Positions 24,136-32,746 of a stretch of DNA of 36,184 nucleotides are shown one piece after another. Where the stretch lies: the NCBI GenBank assembly GCA_949472775.1, contig CASWVG010000026.1, positions 1-36,184 on the forward strand, given 5' to 3'. Position 1 is the stretch's first letter. Every line of letters begins with the position of its first letter. The stretch is from an uncultured Lachnospiraceae bacterium. Lineage in GTDB: Bacteria > Bacillota > Clostridia > Lachnospirales > Lachnospiraceae. The notes under the pieces were generated by a model. It made no database searches. It saw nothing but the letters and a program-made list of their open reading frames with translations, and had not been told where the DNA came from. Both the position numbers and the translations under genes were made by a program.

Positions 24136-25425
24136 TTATTCAAACCGCACCCTGATCGAGTTTGCGTGGGCGGTAAGCCCTTCTTTCTCGGCAAACAGTT
24201 CGATATCTTTATGCGCCTGTTCCAAAGCTTCCCGCGAATAAGAAATAAGACTCGTCTTTTTCATAAAATCATCCACATTTAAGGGGGAGAAAAACCGCGC
24301 CGTGCCGTTTGTGGGCAAAATATGGTTCGGCCCCGCATAATAGTCTCCCAAAGGCTCCGAAGCGTATTCTCCAAGGAAAATCGCGCCGGCGTTTCTGATC
24401 TTCGTCATCACCTGATAGGGGTCTCTCGTCAAAATTTCCAGATGCTCCGAGGCGATGGCGTTCGCCGCTTCCACCGCGCTGTCCATGGTGTCCGCCAACA
24501 GGATATAGCCGTAATTGTCCAGCGATTTTTTTATGATATCCGCCCGGGACAGCTCCTGCAAAAAGCCGTCGATCTGCTTTTCTACCTCTTTTGCCACGCC
24601 CTCGTCCGTGGTGATCAATATGGCGCTCGCCAGTTCGTCATGTTCCGCCTGTGAGAGCAGATCCGCAGCCACATAGCGGGGATTTGCGGTCTCGTCCGCG
24701 ATCACAAGGATCTCACTGGGGCCCGCAATCGAGTCGATGCTGACATAGCCGAAACATGCCTTCTTCGCCAGCGCCACAAAAATATTGCCGGGTCCCGTGA
24801 TCTTGTCCACTTTCGGAATGCTTTCCGTGCCGAAAGCCATTGCCGCAATCGCCTGTGCGCCGCCGACCTTATAGATTTCGTCTACGCCGGCAATCTTGGC
24901 GGCAACCAGTGTGCCCGGATTAACCATGCCGTCCGCGCCAGCGGGAGTTGTCATAACGATACGCTCCACGCCCGCCACCTTTGCGGGAATGACATTCATC
25001 AGCACACTGCTGGGATAAACCGCCTTGCCGCCCGGCACATAAACTCCGGAAACGGCGATTGGCAAAATGCGCTGTCCCAGAAGGGAGCCGTCGGGTCTCG
25101 TGTCAATCCAACTGTTTTTCAACTGTTTACGGTGAAATTCACGGATATTTGCCGCCGATTTTTCCATCACTGTGACGAAATCAGCATCCGCTTTTGCATA
25201 AGCTTTCTCAATCTCCGCATCCGTCACACGGATATTGTCTGCGGTGCAGTTCCATTTATCGAATTGACTTGTATAGTCAAAAACCGCCTTGTTGCCTTTT
25301 TCACGGACATTTGCTATAATATCCGCCACAACGGACTCGTACTGCCCGTAATTGTTGGGACTTCTCTTTAAAAGGCTGTTGAGAAGATCCCTCTGTGTAT
25401 CCTTTGTCAATCGAACTGTTTTCAT
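24136..25425 (-). CDS. hisD: histidinol dehydrogenase HisD
   Basis: 429 residues, full length. It oxidises histidinol to histidine with two NAD. The zinc ligands are present: Gln and His of LLSQAEHDE, Asp of GDYYAGPNHILPTNGTARF, and His of GLTAHANSIRVR. The conserved PGGKAVYPSSVLMN and KITGPGNIFVALAK stretches are intact. The gap before it (104 bases to the SIMPL gene) carries no clear terminator or promoter, so it is read as part of the operon. Confidence 0.97.
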   Translation of the reverse strand: MKTVRLTKDTQRDLLNSLLKRSPNNYGQYESVVADIIANVREKGNKAVFDYTSQFDKWNCTADNIRVTDAEIEKAYAKADADFVTVMEKSAANIREFHRKQLKNSWIDTRPDGSLLGQRILPIAVSGVYVPGGKAVYPSSVLMNVIPAKVAGVERIVMTTPAGADGMVNPGTLVAAKIAGVDEIYKVGGAQAIAAMAFGTESIPKVDKITGPGNIFVALAKKACFGYVSIDSIAGPSEILVIADETANPRYVAADLLSQAEHDELASAILITTDEGVAKEVEKQIDGFLQELSRADIIKKSLDNYGYILLADTMDSAVEAANAIASEHLEILTRDPYQVMTKIRNAGAIFLGEYASEPLGDYYAGPNHILPTNGTARFFSPLNVDDFMKKTSLISYSREALEQAHKDIELFAEKEGLTAHANSIRVRFE

Positions 25426-25529
25426 AACTTTATGCTCTCTCCCAATTTACTTCTCATATCCTGCACAAAGATATCGCGCAGATTTTGTGTACGCCGGATC
25501 TGTTATTCACAAAGCGCCAGACAGGACGT

Positions 25530-26279
25530 TCAGTTTACAATGCTGTAGTTTAAGCGAACCGTGATGGAGGCGGTCTTTTTTCTGGAACTGGTGTCAAAGT
25601 AACCGCCATAGCTGTATTCCGTGTTACTGTTCTGCGCGGTAATCTGGAACACGCCCAGATTCGCATTCAAAAGCTGGCCTACATTCGCGCCGGTTCCTTG
25701 CGCCATCAGGTCAATCCTGTTTTTCGCATTTTCCGTTGCTTCCTTGATCAGATCAAGCTTTAATTCATCCAGTCTGGTATAGTAATACTCCGGTTCCTCG
25801 GAGGCAAACTGCACGCCGGACTCGATCAGCCCGGAGATATCCCGGGAAATACTCTCGATTTTATCAATGTCCGTAGAAGTGATCGACACATTCTGGTAGA
25901 GGTCATAACCGTCTATGTAATCCCGTATCCGGTCGCCGTTCTCATTGTATTCAGACTCCCAGCGGGCGTTGATGGTAACGGAACTGAATACCATCTCCTC
26001 TTCCTGCACGCCGCTGTCCACCAGATATTTGCGGACAAGCTCCGCATCCTTTTTAATGGAGCGGTAAGCGTCCTGGGTGGTGGCTCCCTGCCCGGAAAAA
26101 CTCCCCCGCCAGACGATTAAGTCCGCCTCAAAGTCGCAGTTGGCGGAGCCGGTGGCGGACAGCCCCTCGCTGCCGGAAGTTTTCTTGTAGTTTACAATAT
26201 TCTGTGAAAAGATCGTGACACATGCGATGGCGCACGCACCTGCGATCAATGCGATAATAATCCCCTTAAATTCTTTCAT
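25530..26279 (-). CDS. membrane-anchored SIMPL-domain (DUF541) protein
   Basis: 249 residues. An N-terminal membrane anchor or uncleaved signal (about 7-27, IIIALIAGACAIACVTIFS) precedes a SIMPL domain (GLSATGSANCDFEADLIVWRGSFSGQG; IDLMAQGTGANVGQLLNANLGVFQI). SIMPL proteins are extracytoplasmic and their role is poorly defined. The ATG at 26279 is chosen because AAAGGGG lies six bases before it; an upstream ATG at 26306 or 26315 would add an unconvincing N-terminal tail. It sits between hisG and hisD on the his transcript, an unexpected place for a membrane protein. Confidence 0.88.
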   Translation of the reverse strand: MKEFKGIIIALIAGACAIACVTIFSQNIVNYKKTSGSEGLSATGSANCDFEADLIVWRGSFSGQGATTQDAYRSIKKDAELVRKYLVDSGVQEEEMVFSSVTINARWESEYNENGDRIRDYIDGYDLYQNVSITSTDIDKIESISRDISGLIESGVQFASEEPEYYYTRLDELKLDLIKEATENAKNRIDLMAQGTGANVGQLLNANLGVFQITAQNSNTEYSYGGYFDTSSRKKTASITVRLNYSIVN

Positions 26280-26356
26280 GTCAAACCCCTTTCTGTCATT
26301 CTCCATTGTTGTCATCCTTCCGAAGATAAATTTTATGGTGCTTATTTAAAAACCGT

Positions 26357-27001
26357 CTACAGATGGCTCTTCAGATCAGCGATCAGCTTCTTGATCCGCT
26401 CCGGCTCCATCTGCATACTCACCTGGTTCACAATCATCCGGGCTGAGAGTGGACAGATTTCCTCCAGAACCTCAAGGCCGTTTTCCTTCAGAGTAGAGCC
26501 GGTCTCCACGATATCCACAATCACATCGGCCAGCTTCACGATCGGTCCAAGCTCCACAGAACCGTTCAGTTTGATGATATCCACGGTCTGGTGCTTTTTA
26601 TTGTAAAAATAGTCTTTGGCGATATTGGGATATTTACTTGCTACCCGTATCATCTCATGGTGCTGTAAAAGCTCTTTCGCGCTCTTCGGACCGCAGACAC
26701 ACATCCGGCACTTCCCGTATCCGAGGTCAAGCACCTCGTACACTCTCCTGTTTTCTTCCAGAATCGTATCCTTGCCGACCACGCCGATATCAGCCGCCCC
26801 ATATTCCACATAGGTAGGCACATCCGGCCCCTTCGACAGGAAAAATTTCAGTTTTAACTCCTCGTTCACAAAAATCAGCTTGCGGGAATCCTTATCCTTC
26901 ATTTCCTCACAGGTGATGCCGATTTTTTCCAGAAGCTCCATTGTTTTATTGGCAAGACGCCCTTTTCCAAGGGCGAATGTCAGATATCTTTCCTCACTCA
27001 T
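26357..27001 (-). CDS. hisG: ATP phosphoribosyltransferase HisG, short form
   Basis: 214 residues from ATG 27001, the short catalytic form that lacks the allosteric C-terminal domain and needs HisZ, encoded just upstream. The start YLTFALGKGRLANKTMELLEKIG and the PRPP-binding VDIVETGSTLKENGLEV are typical. An in-frame TTG two codons upstream is possible but lacks a better ribosome binding site. It catalyses the first step of the pathway. The upstream hisZ stop lies 35 bases away. Confidence 0.96.
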   Translation of the reverse strand: MSEERYLTFALGKGRLANKTMELLEKIGITCEEMKDKDSRKLIFVNEELKLKFFLSKGPDVPTYVEYGAADIGVVGKDTILEENRRVYEVLDLGYGKCRMCVCGPKSAKELLQHHEMIRVASKYPNIAKDYFYNKKHQTVDIIKLNGSVELGPIVKLADVIVDIVETGSTLKENGLEVLEEICPLSARMIVNQVSMQMEPERIKKLIADLKSHL

Positions 27002-27036
27002 TTTCAAGTACGCTCTCTTTTCTCTTAACTTTAAAA

Positions 27037-28155
27037 CTACTTCCCACTCTTGGGAAGTAACTCCACTTTCTTCCCGGATGACCGCATATGCTTAGCTTCC
27101 ATCAGCTTTTCCTTGAAGGTCTCTTCCGTATAATACAGTTTCACCGGCTCCTCTATTCCAGAAATGATCACGTTCTGACGTCCCATGGCGGCAAGAAGGT
27201 CATCTACCACAATCACAAAGCCGATCGCTGCCGCTTCCTTGCCGAATCGTCCGAGCAGGCTGTCGTAACGCCCGCCTTTCACAATCGCGTCGCCCACGCC
27301 GTAGGTGTAGCCCTTGAAAATGATGCCCGTATAGTAATTATACTTGCTGAGCATCCCAAGGTCAAAGGAAACATACTTTTCCACCCCGTAATCCACAAGC
27401 GTCCGATACAGCTTCTCAAGCCGCTCGATGGCGTGTTTCGACCGCTTGTTGGAGACCGCCTTTTTTGCGTCCTCCAGAATGGAAACCGTGCCAAACAGAT
27501 CGCTCACTTTGAGAAGCAGCTCCTTATCCTTTTTATTCACGCCAATGCGGTCAAGCAGTTCTTCTGCCCCGAAATAGTTCTTCCCGGAAATAAAGTCACG
27601 AAGTTCAAGCTCCGTCTCCTCGTCGAGTCCGGCCTCGGCGCAGATTCCCTTGAAGTATTCCAGATTGCCGATGCTGATCTGAAAATCGGACAGCCCTGCG
27701 TGATAAAGGGCCTCGATCGTCATTGCAATCATCTCTGCGTCCGCCTGTACGGAATCATCGCCGATCAGCTCCGCCCCCATCTGGGTCACTTCCTTCAGTT
27801 TTCCCTGCAGCTGCGACGTGTTAGTAAAGGTGTTCCCCTGATAGCAGAAACGGATCGGCACATCCTCGTCCATAAAATACTTTGCCGCGCACCTTGCGAT
27901 GGACGGCGTAAAGTCTGGGCGCAGAACCAGCGTATTGCCCTCCTTGTCAAAGAACTTATAAAGCTCTCTGGACGGCGTCGTCCCCACTTCCTTGGAAAAA
28001 ACGTCGAAAAATTCAAAGGTCGGGGTCTGGATGTCCCGGTAGCCGTAGCCCGTGATCTTTTCATGCAGAAGACGCTCCACCACTGTCTTCTCCGCCTTCT
28101 CTTCCCCATAAATATCCCGCACGCCCTCCGGCGTATGTACCAGTTTTTTACTCAT
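27037..28155 (-). CDS. hisZ: ATP phosphoribosyltransferase regulatory subunit HisZ
   Basis: 372 residues resembling the histidyl-tRNA synthetase catalytic core without anticodon-binding domain. It shows TPEGVRDIYGEEK, LRPDFTPSIARCAAKYFM, PIRFCYQGNTFTN, and the class-II motif-3-like IVKGGRYDSLLGRFGKEAAAIGF. It forms an octamer with short HisG and confers histidine feedback inhibition. It is the first gene of the operon, with a promoter about 110 bases upstream. A genuine histidyl-tRNA synthetase would be longer and carry the histidine-binding motif set, so HisZ is favoured. Confidence 0.95.
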   Translation of the reverse strand: MSKKLVHTPEGVRDIYGEEKAEKTVVERLLHEKITGYGYRDIQTPTFEFFDVFSKEVGTTPSRELYKFFDKEGNTLVLRPDFTPSIARCAAKYFMDEDVPIRFCYQGNTFTNTSQLQGKLKEVTQMGAELIGDDSVQADAEMIAMTIEALYHAGLSDFQISIGNLEYFKGICAEAGLDEETELELRDFISGKNYFGAEELLDRIGVNKKDKELLLKVSDLFGTVSILEDAKKAVSNKRSKHAIERLEKLYRTLVDYGVEKYVSFDLGMLSKYNYYTGIIFKGYTYGVGDAIVKGGRYDSLLGRFGKEAAAIGFVIVVDDLLAAMGRQNVIISGIEEPVKLYYTEETFKEKLMEAKHMRSSGKKVELLPKSGK

Positions 28156-28268
28156 ATGCGCCTCGTTTCCTGTCGGTGTTTTGTCGTCTTAAATAAACGA
28201 TACCGGCACGCTTCTTTACTGCTTTAAAGTGCTAATTCGGTAATTCATTAACAAACCAAACTTATTAC

Positions 28269-28297
28269 ACTATACGCTGCTTTCTTCTGTTTGTCAA
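28269..28297 (-). promoter_or_regulatory. sigma-A promoter of the his operon
   Basis: On the minus strand a perfect TTGACA (28297-28292), a 17-base spacer and TATAGT (28274-28269). The -35 directly abuts the stop codon of the upstream lipoprotein gene (28298). The leader of about 107 bases has paired segments (ACCG/CGGT and GCAC/GTGC) but no T-box sequence, so histidine attenuation of that type is not supported. Confidence 0.88.
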
Positions 28298-29179
28298 TCA
28301 GTAAATCTCTTCCCATATCAATTCTTCTGCGAGAGGTGTCTCGTAGCCTTGCAGGCAAGACCTGTACGCTTCTTCGGTAATTTCACTTCCATTCTGAGAA
28401 TAAGTAAATACGGCTTCCTCCCCTTCCAAATCGGCTACAGTGTAAAAGGAATCAATCAATTCCGGCGTTATGCCGTCGTTTCCTATTTTATAGATTTCAA
28501 TGAGTATTTCCCCGGCAGTCAGGGAGTGAACGATCTCTATCACACCGTCTCCATGAAGCGAGAAATTTATCCGTCCGCCTAATTCCTTATTGGGGAAAAG
28601 AGAAACCGCCCTGCTTCCGTCATAGCCGTATAAATCGTAATACCTAGGATCAAAGGCGGAATTTGACACACCGATGTCGTCTTCTTCGCCGGCGATAATC
28701 AGTTCCTCTGTCCCGTTTCCGTCTATATCATAAAATGCATAGAAAATGTTCCGCCTGCGGGTGCGGATTTCTTCGCTGATATCCTTCCCAAAATGACTTT
28801 CGTAGTCGTCAGAATCCAGAAACTCCATGTAAAAATCATGCTGCACCATGTCCCGGTACTGCGCAAGCACATCCTCATAGACAGGCGTTTCATCGGTTGG
28901 CGTTACCGGCTGATCCGTTATGGCCGTTTCTTCTATCATATCTGTATCAGCCTCATTCTCTTCTGTTACGCTGTTTTCGTCTGCGTCTGCTTTATCCTCT
29001 GTTTCTTCTGCGTCATTTTCCGTTCGCGTATCCGTTTGAACTGCGATTTCATCCACAGCCGCAATAGGCTCTATTTGCAGTTTTTCCGTGGTGTCGCCGG
29101 TATCGGCACCGCAGCCCACAGACAAAAATACCGCTGATAAAATGAGCGCCGCCGATATATATACTCTCACTCTTTTCAT
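28298..29179 (-). CDS. lipoprotein with acidic linker and calcium-loop-like C-terminal domain
   Basis: 293 residues from the ATG at 29179. The signal peptide ends in a lipobox (FLSVGC) with Cys23, so it should be a lipid-anchored substrate of LspA. A Glu/Thr/Asp-rich linker (about 25-105) is followed by a globular domain with AFYDIDGNGTEELIIAGEED, resembling the calcium-loop of VCBS/FG-GAP-like repeats. The start is chosen for GGAG six bases upstream and because it gives a proper signal peptide. It is cotranscribed with the small gene 28 bases upstream. Function unknown. Confidence 0.85.
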   Translation of the reverse strand: MKRVRVYISAALILSAVFLSVGCGADTGDTTEKLQIEPIAAVDEIAVQTDTRTENDAEETEDKADADENSVTEENEADTDMIEETAITDQPVTPTDETPVYEDVLAQYRDMVQHDFYMEFLDSDDYESHFGKDISEEIRTRRRNIFYAFYDIDGNGTEELIIAGEEDDIGVSNSAFDPRYYDLYGYDGSRAVSLFPNKELGGRINFSLHGDGVIEIVHSLTAGEILIEIYKIGNDGITPELIDSFYTVADLEGEEAVFTYSQNGSEITEEAYRSCLQGYETPLAEELIWEEIY

Positions 29180-29207
29180 ACTTATCTCCATAAGCCATGT
29201 TTTTACC

Positions 29208-29558
29208 TTATTCCGACCACTCATCGCCCTCGCATCTGCAAATGAAGTCAAAGTGCATACTGTCAAAATGGTCATACGGATAGTCCTCGCCATCCTGACT
29301 TATCACCAGCCCGTCACAGTCCATCAGTTCATTGATATAGGCGAGTGTATCGTGAATGCCGCCTATTCTTGCATTTTGAACCATTCCCGCCAAGATCTCT
29401 TTCTGCTCAGGCGATAAAGAACCAAGAAGGCGGTTTACTTCCTTATTGTCATCAATCTGTGGATAGCCGCTTTCCCTGATCCATGCCGCTTCCACAGCGT
29501 CCTTCCTCTCAGCCAGCCCGTCAATAAATGCTTTGTATTGTTCCAAACCTTTACTCAT
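29208..29558 (-). CDS. small acidic protein of unknown function
   Basis: 116 residues, acidic, cytoplasmic (no signal peptide or membrane helix). I do not recognise the family. Helical N-terminal half (EQYKAFIDGLAERKDAVEAAWIRESGYP) and a His/Asp-rich C-terminus (YPYDHFDSMHFDFICRCEGDEW). A good ribosome binding site (GGGAGGAAA) and the closely following lipoprotein gene support it as a real gene. Confidence 0.8.
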   Translation of the reverse strand: MSKGLEQYKAFIDGLAERKDAVEAAWIRESGYPQIDDNKEVNRLLGSLSPEQKEILAGMVQNARIGGIHDTLAYINELMDCDGLVISQDGEDYPYDHFDSMHFDFICRCEGDEWSE

Positions 29559-29600
29559 TTCCCGTTTCCTCCCGGATCGTTCTTATCTGTCATATAGCCT

Positions 29601-29616
29601 CACCTGATGCACCTGA
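29601..29616. repeat. short direct repeat upstream of the small acidic gene
   Basis: CACCTGA occurs at 29601-29607 and again at 29610-29616, nine bases apart, in the promoter region of the gene starting at 29558. It could be a tandem regulator site or chance. Confidence 0.35.
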
Positions 29617-29643
29617 CGTCTGACCTCCATGTAACAGAAGAGC

Positions 29644-29659
29644 TGTGACTCAAATCACA
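29644..29659. promoter_or_regulatory. CRP/FNR-type palindrome TGTGA-N6-TCACA
   Basis: A perfect dyad (TGTGA, six bases, TCACA) sits immediately after the recU stop codon and about 86 bases before the small acidic gene. It matches the classic CRP/FNR-family operator consensus exactly, though it could also form a short hairpin after recU. Confidence 0.4.
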
Positions 29660-30196
29660 TTACTCCACCCGGTCCTCCAGATCCTTCTGGATCATATCCA
29701 GATACGGCACCAGAATCCCGTGCTTCTTCGGCAACACATATTCCGGGTTCAGCTCGTCAAAACGGAAACTCTTGCGCCCGCCCTCCTTCGCCCGGTCCCA
29801 GAAATAGCGCAGCATCTCATAGGGCAGATAATAAAAGAGATCTTTGTGGGAATAATAAATAAGAAAGAACGCGATCCCTTTCTGCTTCTCGAACTGCCCC
29901 ATAAATATCACCTGATGTTCATGGATATTCTGCAGGGAAAAGGTATCGACAGCGCATTCCTTGGCGTCAAAGCAGACGGGAATCCCCTGCACCGCGCCTA
30001 TGTAGTCCACCGTGCTCTTCTGGTCAAAGTAAGCCAGCGTGATATGGCGGCTGTCCTTGTCGATATTGATCGGGGTAATGGGCGTGGGCACCTTCTGGAT
30101 CAGCGCAAGCCCGTTTTCCAGATATTTTTCATTGGTACGGTTGATCAGATCCTCCAAAGTGGAGCCGCGCAGCCCGCGGGAGTTCCATGTCGCCAT
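29660..30196 (-). CDS. recU: Holliday junction resolvase RecU
   Basis: 178 residues. RecU resolves Holliday junctions in Firmicutes, with a PD-(D/E)XK nuclease core: the Asp64 region (STVDYIGAVQG), Asp77-x-Lys79 (CFDAKE), and the stalk start NSRGLRGSTLEDLINRTNEKYLENGLALIQKVPTPI are unmistakable. Length is normal. In many Firmicutes recU sits beside a penicillin-binding protein gene; here it does not. Confidence 0.95.
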   Translation of the reverse strand: MATWNSRGLRGSTLEDLINRTNEKYLENGLALIQKVPTPITPINIDKDSRHITLAYFDQKSTVDYIGAVQGIPVCFDAKECAVDTFSLQNIHEHQVIFMGQFEKQKGIAFFLIYYSHKDLFYYLPYEMLRYFWDRAKEGGRKSFRFDELNPEYVLPKKHGILVPYLDMIQKDLEDRVE

Positions 30197-30292
30197 CGCA
30201 ATCCTCGCTCAAAACGTTTCGCACTTGTACTTCTCACACTATTATACTCCCGCAGTAGAAAATTAGCAAGAACAAATGTTCTAATTTTAGCT

Positions 30293-30757
30293 TTAAAGAA
30301 AGCACCTGTCCTCCCCAAAACATTCCCTGCGTTCGCAGATTAATTCATACAGCTTTTCCAGTTTCTCAGTGAGCTGTTTCTTTTTGAAACAGAAATCTGT
30401 ATTATCTCCATAATCTACGAATCGACTCCATTCTTCCACGTGTTCTTTGACGTCCGCATAGAGATATTCACAAAACTGAAGCATGCTTGTGTGGGAGTAC
30501 TCAGTCATTATATCTTTGGAAGTCAAGGGCGACCGTTCATCATCTTCACAAATAATATGACAGTTCCAATAGCTTACCAGGCACAAAAACCGATCTGGCT
30601 CCAAAAAGCCTTTCACACAAAACGGCATCATTGTCTCAAGCCCATGTATCGCCTGATCAATCCACTCAAAAGCGATATCATCCAAATAGCTGAGACCATA
30701 TACAGAAGTATGATCCAGTTGAAAGTCACTCCAACCATTTACAGGTTTTGTAAGCAA
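30293..30757 (-). CDS. small protein of unknown function, TTG start
   Basis: 154 residues. The only sensible start is a TTG at 30757, with GGGAGGT nine bases upstream, lying seven bases after the stop of the pseudouridine synthase gene. Aromatic- and Cys-rich (SYWNCHIICED; Cys in CFGEDRCF), acidic, no membrane helix. The composition resembles small immunity-type or cytoplasmic accessory proteins, but no family is assigned. Confidence 0.72.
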   Translation of the reverse strand: MLTKPVNGWSDFQLDHTSVYGLSYLDDIAFEWIDQAIHGLETMMPFCVKGFLEPDRFLCLVSYWNCHIICEDDERSPLTSKDIMTEYSHTSMLQFCEYLYADVKEHVEEWSRFVDYGDNTDFCFKKKQLTEKLEKLYELICERRECFGEDRCFL

Positions 30758-30763
30758 AGCCGT

Positions 30764-31909
30764 TTACCTCCCTCTCTTAGACAAACGCGAAACGCGTTCA
30801 AAAATTTCCGGCACTTCACAGCAAAAGGTGCGCCCGCCCAGATCCGCAAAGGGTTCGTCAAGGGGCGGGAAAATCACCTTGTAGGCGTGTAAAAGCTGCG
30901 ACTGTACGCCGCATCTGCGGTATTTCTCATTCCATGCCCTGTCCCCGTATTTGTAATCCCCCAGAAGCGGATGACCGATGCCCGCCAGATGCGCCCGGAT
31001 CTGATGGGGCTTTCCGGTGATCAGCTCCACTTCCAGAAGCGTCTTATCCTGTTCTATACGAAGCGGTTTATACCTTGTCTGAATATAAGCTGCCTTCCCA
31101 TCCTTCGTCTTGTCATGCTTTCCGGCAGTCTGATGCGGGACACCGTTATGATCTTTTTTACAGGGAGCCTGTCTTATTGTCACTTTATTTTGTTTCTCAT
31201 CCTTGACCAGATACCCCTCGATCAGTTGCTCTTGCGCAAGATGCCCTTTTACATAGAGCTGATAATATTTGTGAAGGGTCCTGTCCTTTAAAAGTACGCT
31301 TAGAAGCTGTGCGCCCTGAAGAGTTTTGGCGCAAAGCACCAAACCGCTCGTGTTGCGGTCAAGCCGGTTGCAGACGGAGGGCTTATAAAAGGAAAAATCT
31401 GCCTCGGACAAATCACCTTTTTCAAGAAGATAGCCGATCAGCCACTCATTTAGGGAAATATCCGTTTTTTCCGCTTTCTGCGACAGAATGCCCGCAGGTT
31501 TATCCGCAATTAATATATGGTTGTTCTCAAAGATTACAGAAATGTCCGTGAACATGCCGTATGCCCGACGGTATGACGCTGTACCTGATGCCGCATTTGC
31601 CGTTCGCTCTGATTTTTCTGTGAAGCCGGCGTCTTGCGGTGTCTGTTGTCTGATCAGACCATCGTTTCCCACAGACTGGTCAGACTGCCTTCCCATAAAC
31701 TTATCGAGCGTTTCCTGCGCAAAGAAAATCTTCACGCAGTCCCCCACAACGGTCTTCTCGCTGCCGTCCGCCTTCCTGTCATTCAGGGTGATATTCTTTT
31801 TCCTGAGCATTTTATGGAGGAATCCACTGCCCGCATTTGGCAGAATCCGCTGCAGATACTTGTCAAACCGCTGGCCGGCCTCCCTCTTTGTGATTGTTGC
31901 CTGATACAT
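30764..31909 (-). CDS. RluA family 23S-type pseudouridine synthase
   Basis: 381 residues from the ATG at 31909 (GGAGG five bases upstream; an ATG at 31921 is poorer). An S4-like RNA-binding N-terminus (about 6-65, QRFDKYLQRILP) is followed by a Ser/Gln-rich linker (about 70-118) and the catalytic domain with Asp184 in NRLDRNTSGLV and the later KPHQIRAHLAGIGHPLLGDYKYG motif. It isomerises uridine in rRNA; which position cannot be told. A second hydrophilic insertion (about 242-272) interrupts the catalytic domain. Confidence 0.93.
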   Translation of the reverse strand: MYQATITKREAGQRFDKYLQRILPNAGSGFLHKMLRKKNITLNDRKADGSEKTVVGDCVKIFFAQETLDKFMGRQSDQSVGNDGLIRQQTPQDAGFTEKSERTANAASGTASYRRAYGMFTDISVIFENNHILIADKPAGILSQKAEKTDISLNEWLIGYLLEKGDLSEADFSFYKPSVCNRLDRNTSGLVLCAKTLQGAQLLSVLLKDRTLHKYYQLYVKGHLAQEQLIEGYLVKDEKQNKVTIRQAPCKKDHNGVPHQTAGKHDKTKDGKAAYIQTRYKPLRIEQDKTLLEVELITGKPHQIRAHLAGIGHPLLGDYKYGDRAWNEKYRRCGVQSQLLHAYKVIFPPLDEPFADLGGRTFCCEVPEIFERVSRLSKRGR

Positions 31910-31951
31910 GTCAACCTCCATGATTCCGCCTAAAGAATCTCACAATCAACA

Positions 31952-31967
31952 GACGAGCAAGCTCGTC
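31952..31967. other. perfect inverted repeat upstream of the pseudouridine synthase gene
   Basis: GACGAGC (31952-31958), AA, GCTCGTC (31961-31967). It lies 43 bases upstream of the pseudouridine synthase start, with no T run. It could be a weak terminator of the preceding gene or an operator. Confidence 0.35.
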
Positions 31968-32088
31968 CTGGAAAATGCCGTATTTCAAATATTCTCCTGC
32001 TGACCGCCCCATCAGAGCCACTTGCTGCAAGCAGGCATATGGTGGCGCTGTCTGTCCTTATCGAAACAGAGTAAAACACTTTTAGGCT

Positions 32089-32664
32089 TCAGATGGAAAT
32101 GCTATACAGCAGGTTGACGATTCTTTCCCGTTCTTTATGTTCTTCCACCCGCATACTCCACAACTGACTCAGTCGGTCAATATACTTATCCTCCTGAGAA
32201 AAGATATTAACCGTCACATTCCTGATTCCCTCCTGCACAAGCATCTGTTCCAGGTGCTTTTCCGCCTCCCTGCCGTCGCAGGACGGGTTCTCCGTGATAC
32301 CGCAGAGCATATCGCCCTTCAGCGCCATATGGCTTAAAGGGTAATTCTTCTGGTAGGAAGTAAAGTACATATCATAAAAGACGGTCATCGAGGCGTCCTT
32401 ATATGCCGCCACCTTTTCGTGCAAAGCACTGCTGCAGCCCTTCGCCCTCATAAAAACAATAAAGTTAACCGTGCTCTTGCAGGCGGGCAGACAGACTAAA
32501 ATCGCCACGATAGTGAGCAGATTCTTGTTGGAGCCGGTGCGTATCATTCCTGTAATATACAGGGCTGCGGAAATGGAAAAGAAAAGAAGCGTCCGCAGAG
32601 CTGTGTATTTTTTCCTGCTTGTTATATAGCCATAATTGCCTTTTTGCACAAAAAGCTGTCTCAT
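32089..32664 (-). CDS. two-membrane-helix protein of unknown function
   Basis: 191 residues: a basic N-terminus, two membrane helices (about 22-40 and 48-70) and a cytoplasmic-looking C-terminal domain of about 120 residues (SCDGREAEKHLEQMLVQEGIRNVTVNIFS; QLWSMRVEEHKERERIVNLLY). No family recognised. It lies 82 bases after the dehydrogenase gene. No clear terminator follows in 31968-32088. Confidence 0.75.
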   Translation of the reverse strand: MRQLFVQKGNYGYITSRKKYTALRTLLFFSISAALYITGMIRTGSNKNLLTIVAILVCLPACKSTVNFIVFMRAKGCSSALHEKVAAYKDASMTVFYDMYFTSYQKNYPLSHMALKGDMLCGITENPSCDGREAEKHLEQMLVQEGIRNVTVNIFSQEDKYIDRLSQLWSMRVEEHKERERIVNLLYSISI

Positions 32665-32746
32665 TTTATCCCTCTTTCCCGGCTGCTACCCGGAATCCTG
32701 TTTTGCCGGCAGTGATGTCTCCGACAGTTCTCTTGTCAAAGCAGAC

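Noticed and set aside
27088..28227. A long + strand open frame (379 codons) antisense to hisZ
   Set aside because: The minus-strand protein is clearly HisZ with all family motifs. The antisense frame gives no recognisable protein, no ribosome binding site of note, and arises from codon bias.
28156..28262. T-box riboswitch in the his leader
   Set aside because: The leader is only about 107 bases and lacks the conserved T-box sequence and an antiterminator/terminator pair.
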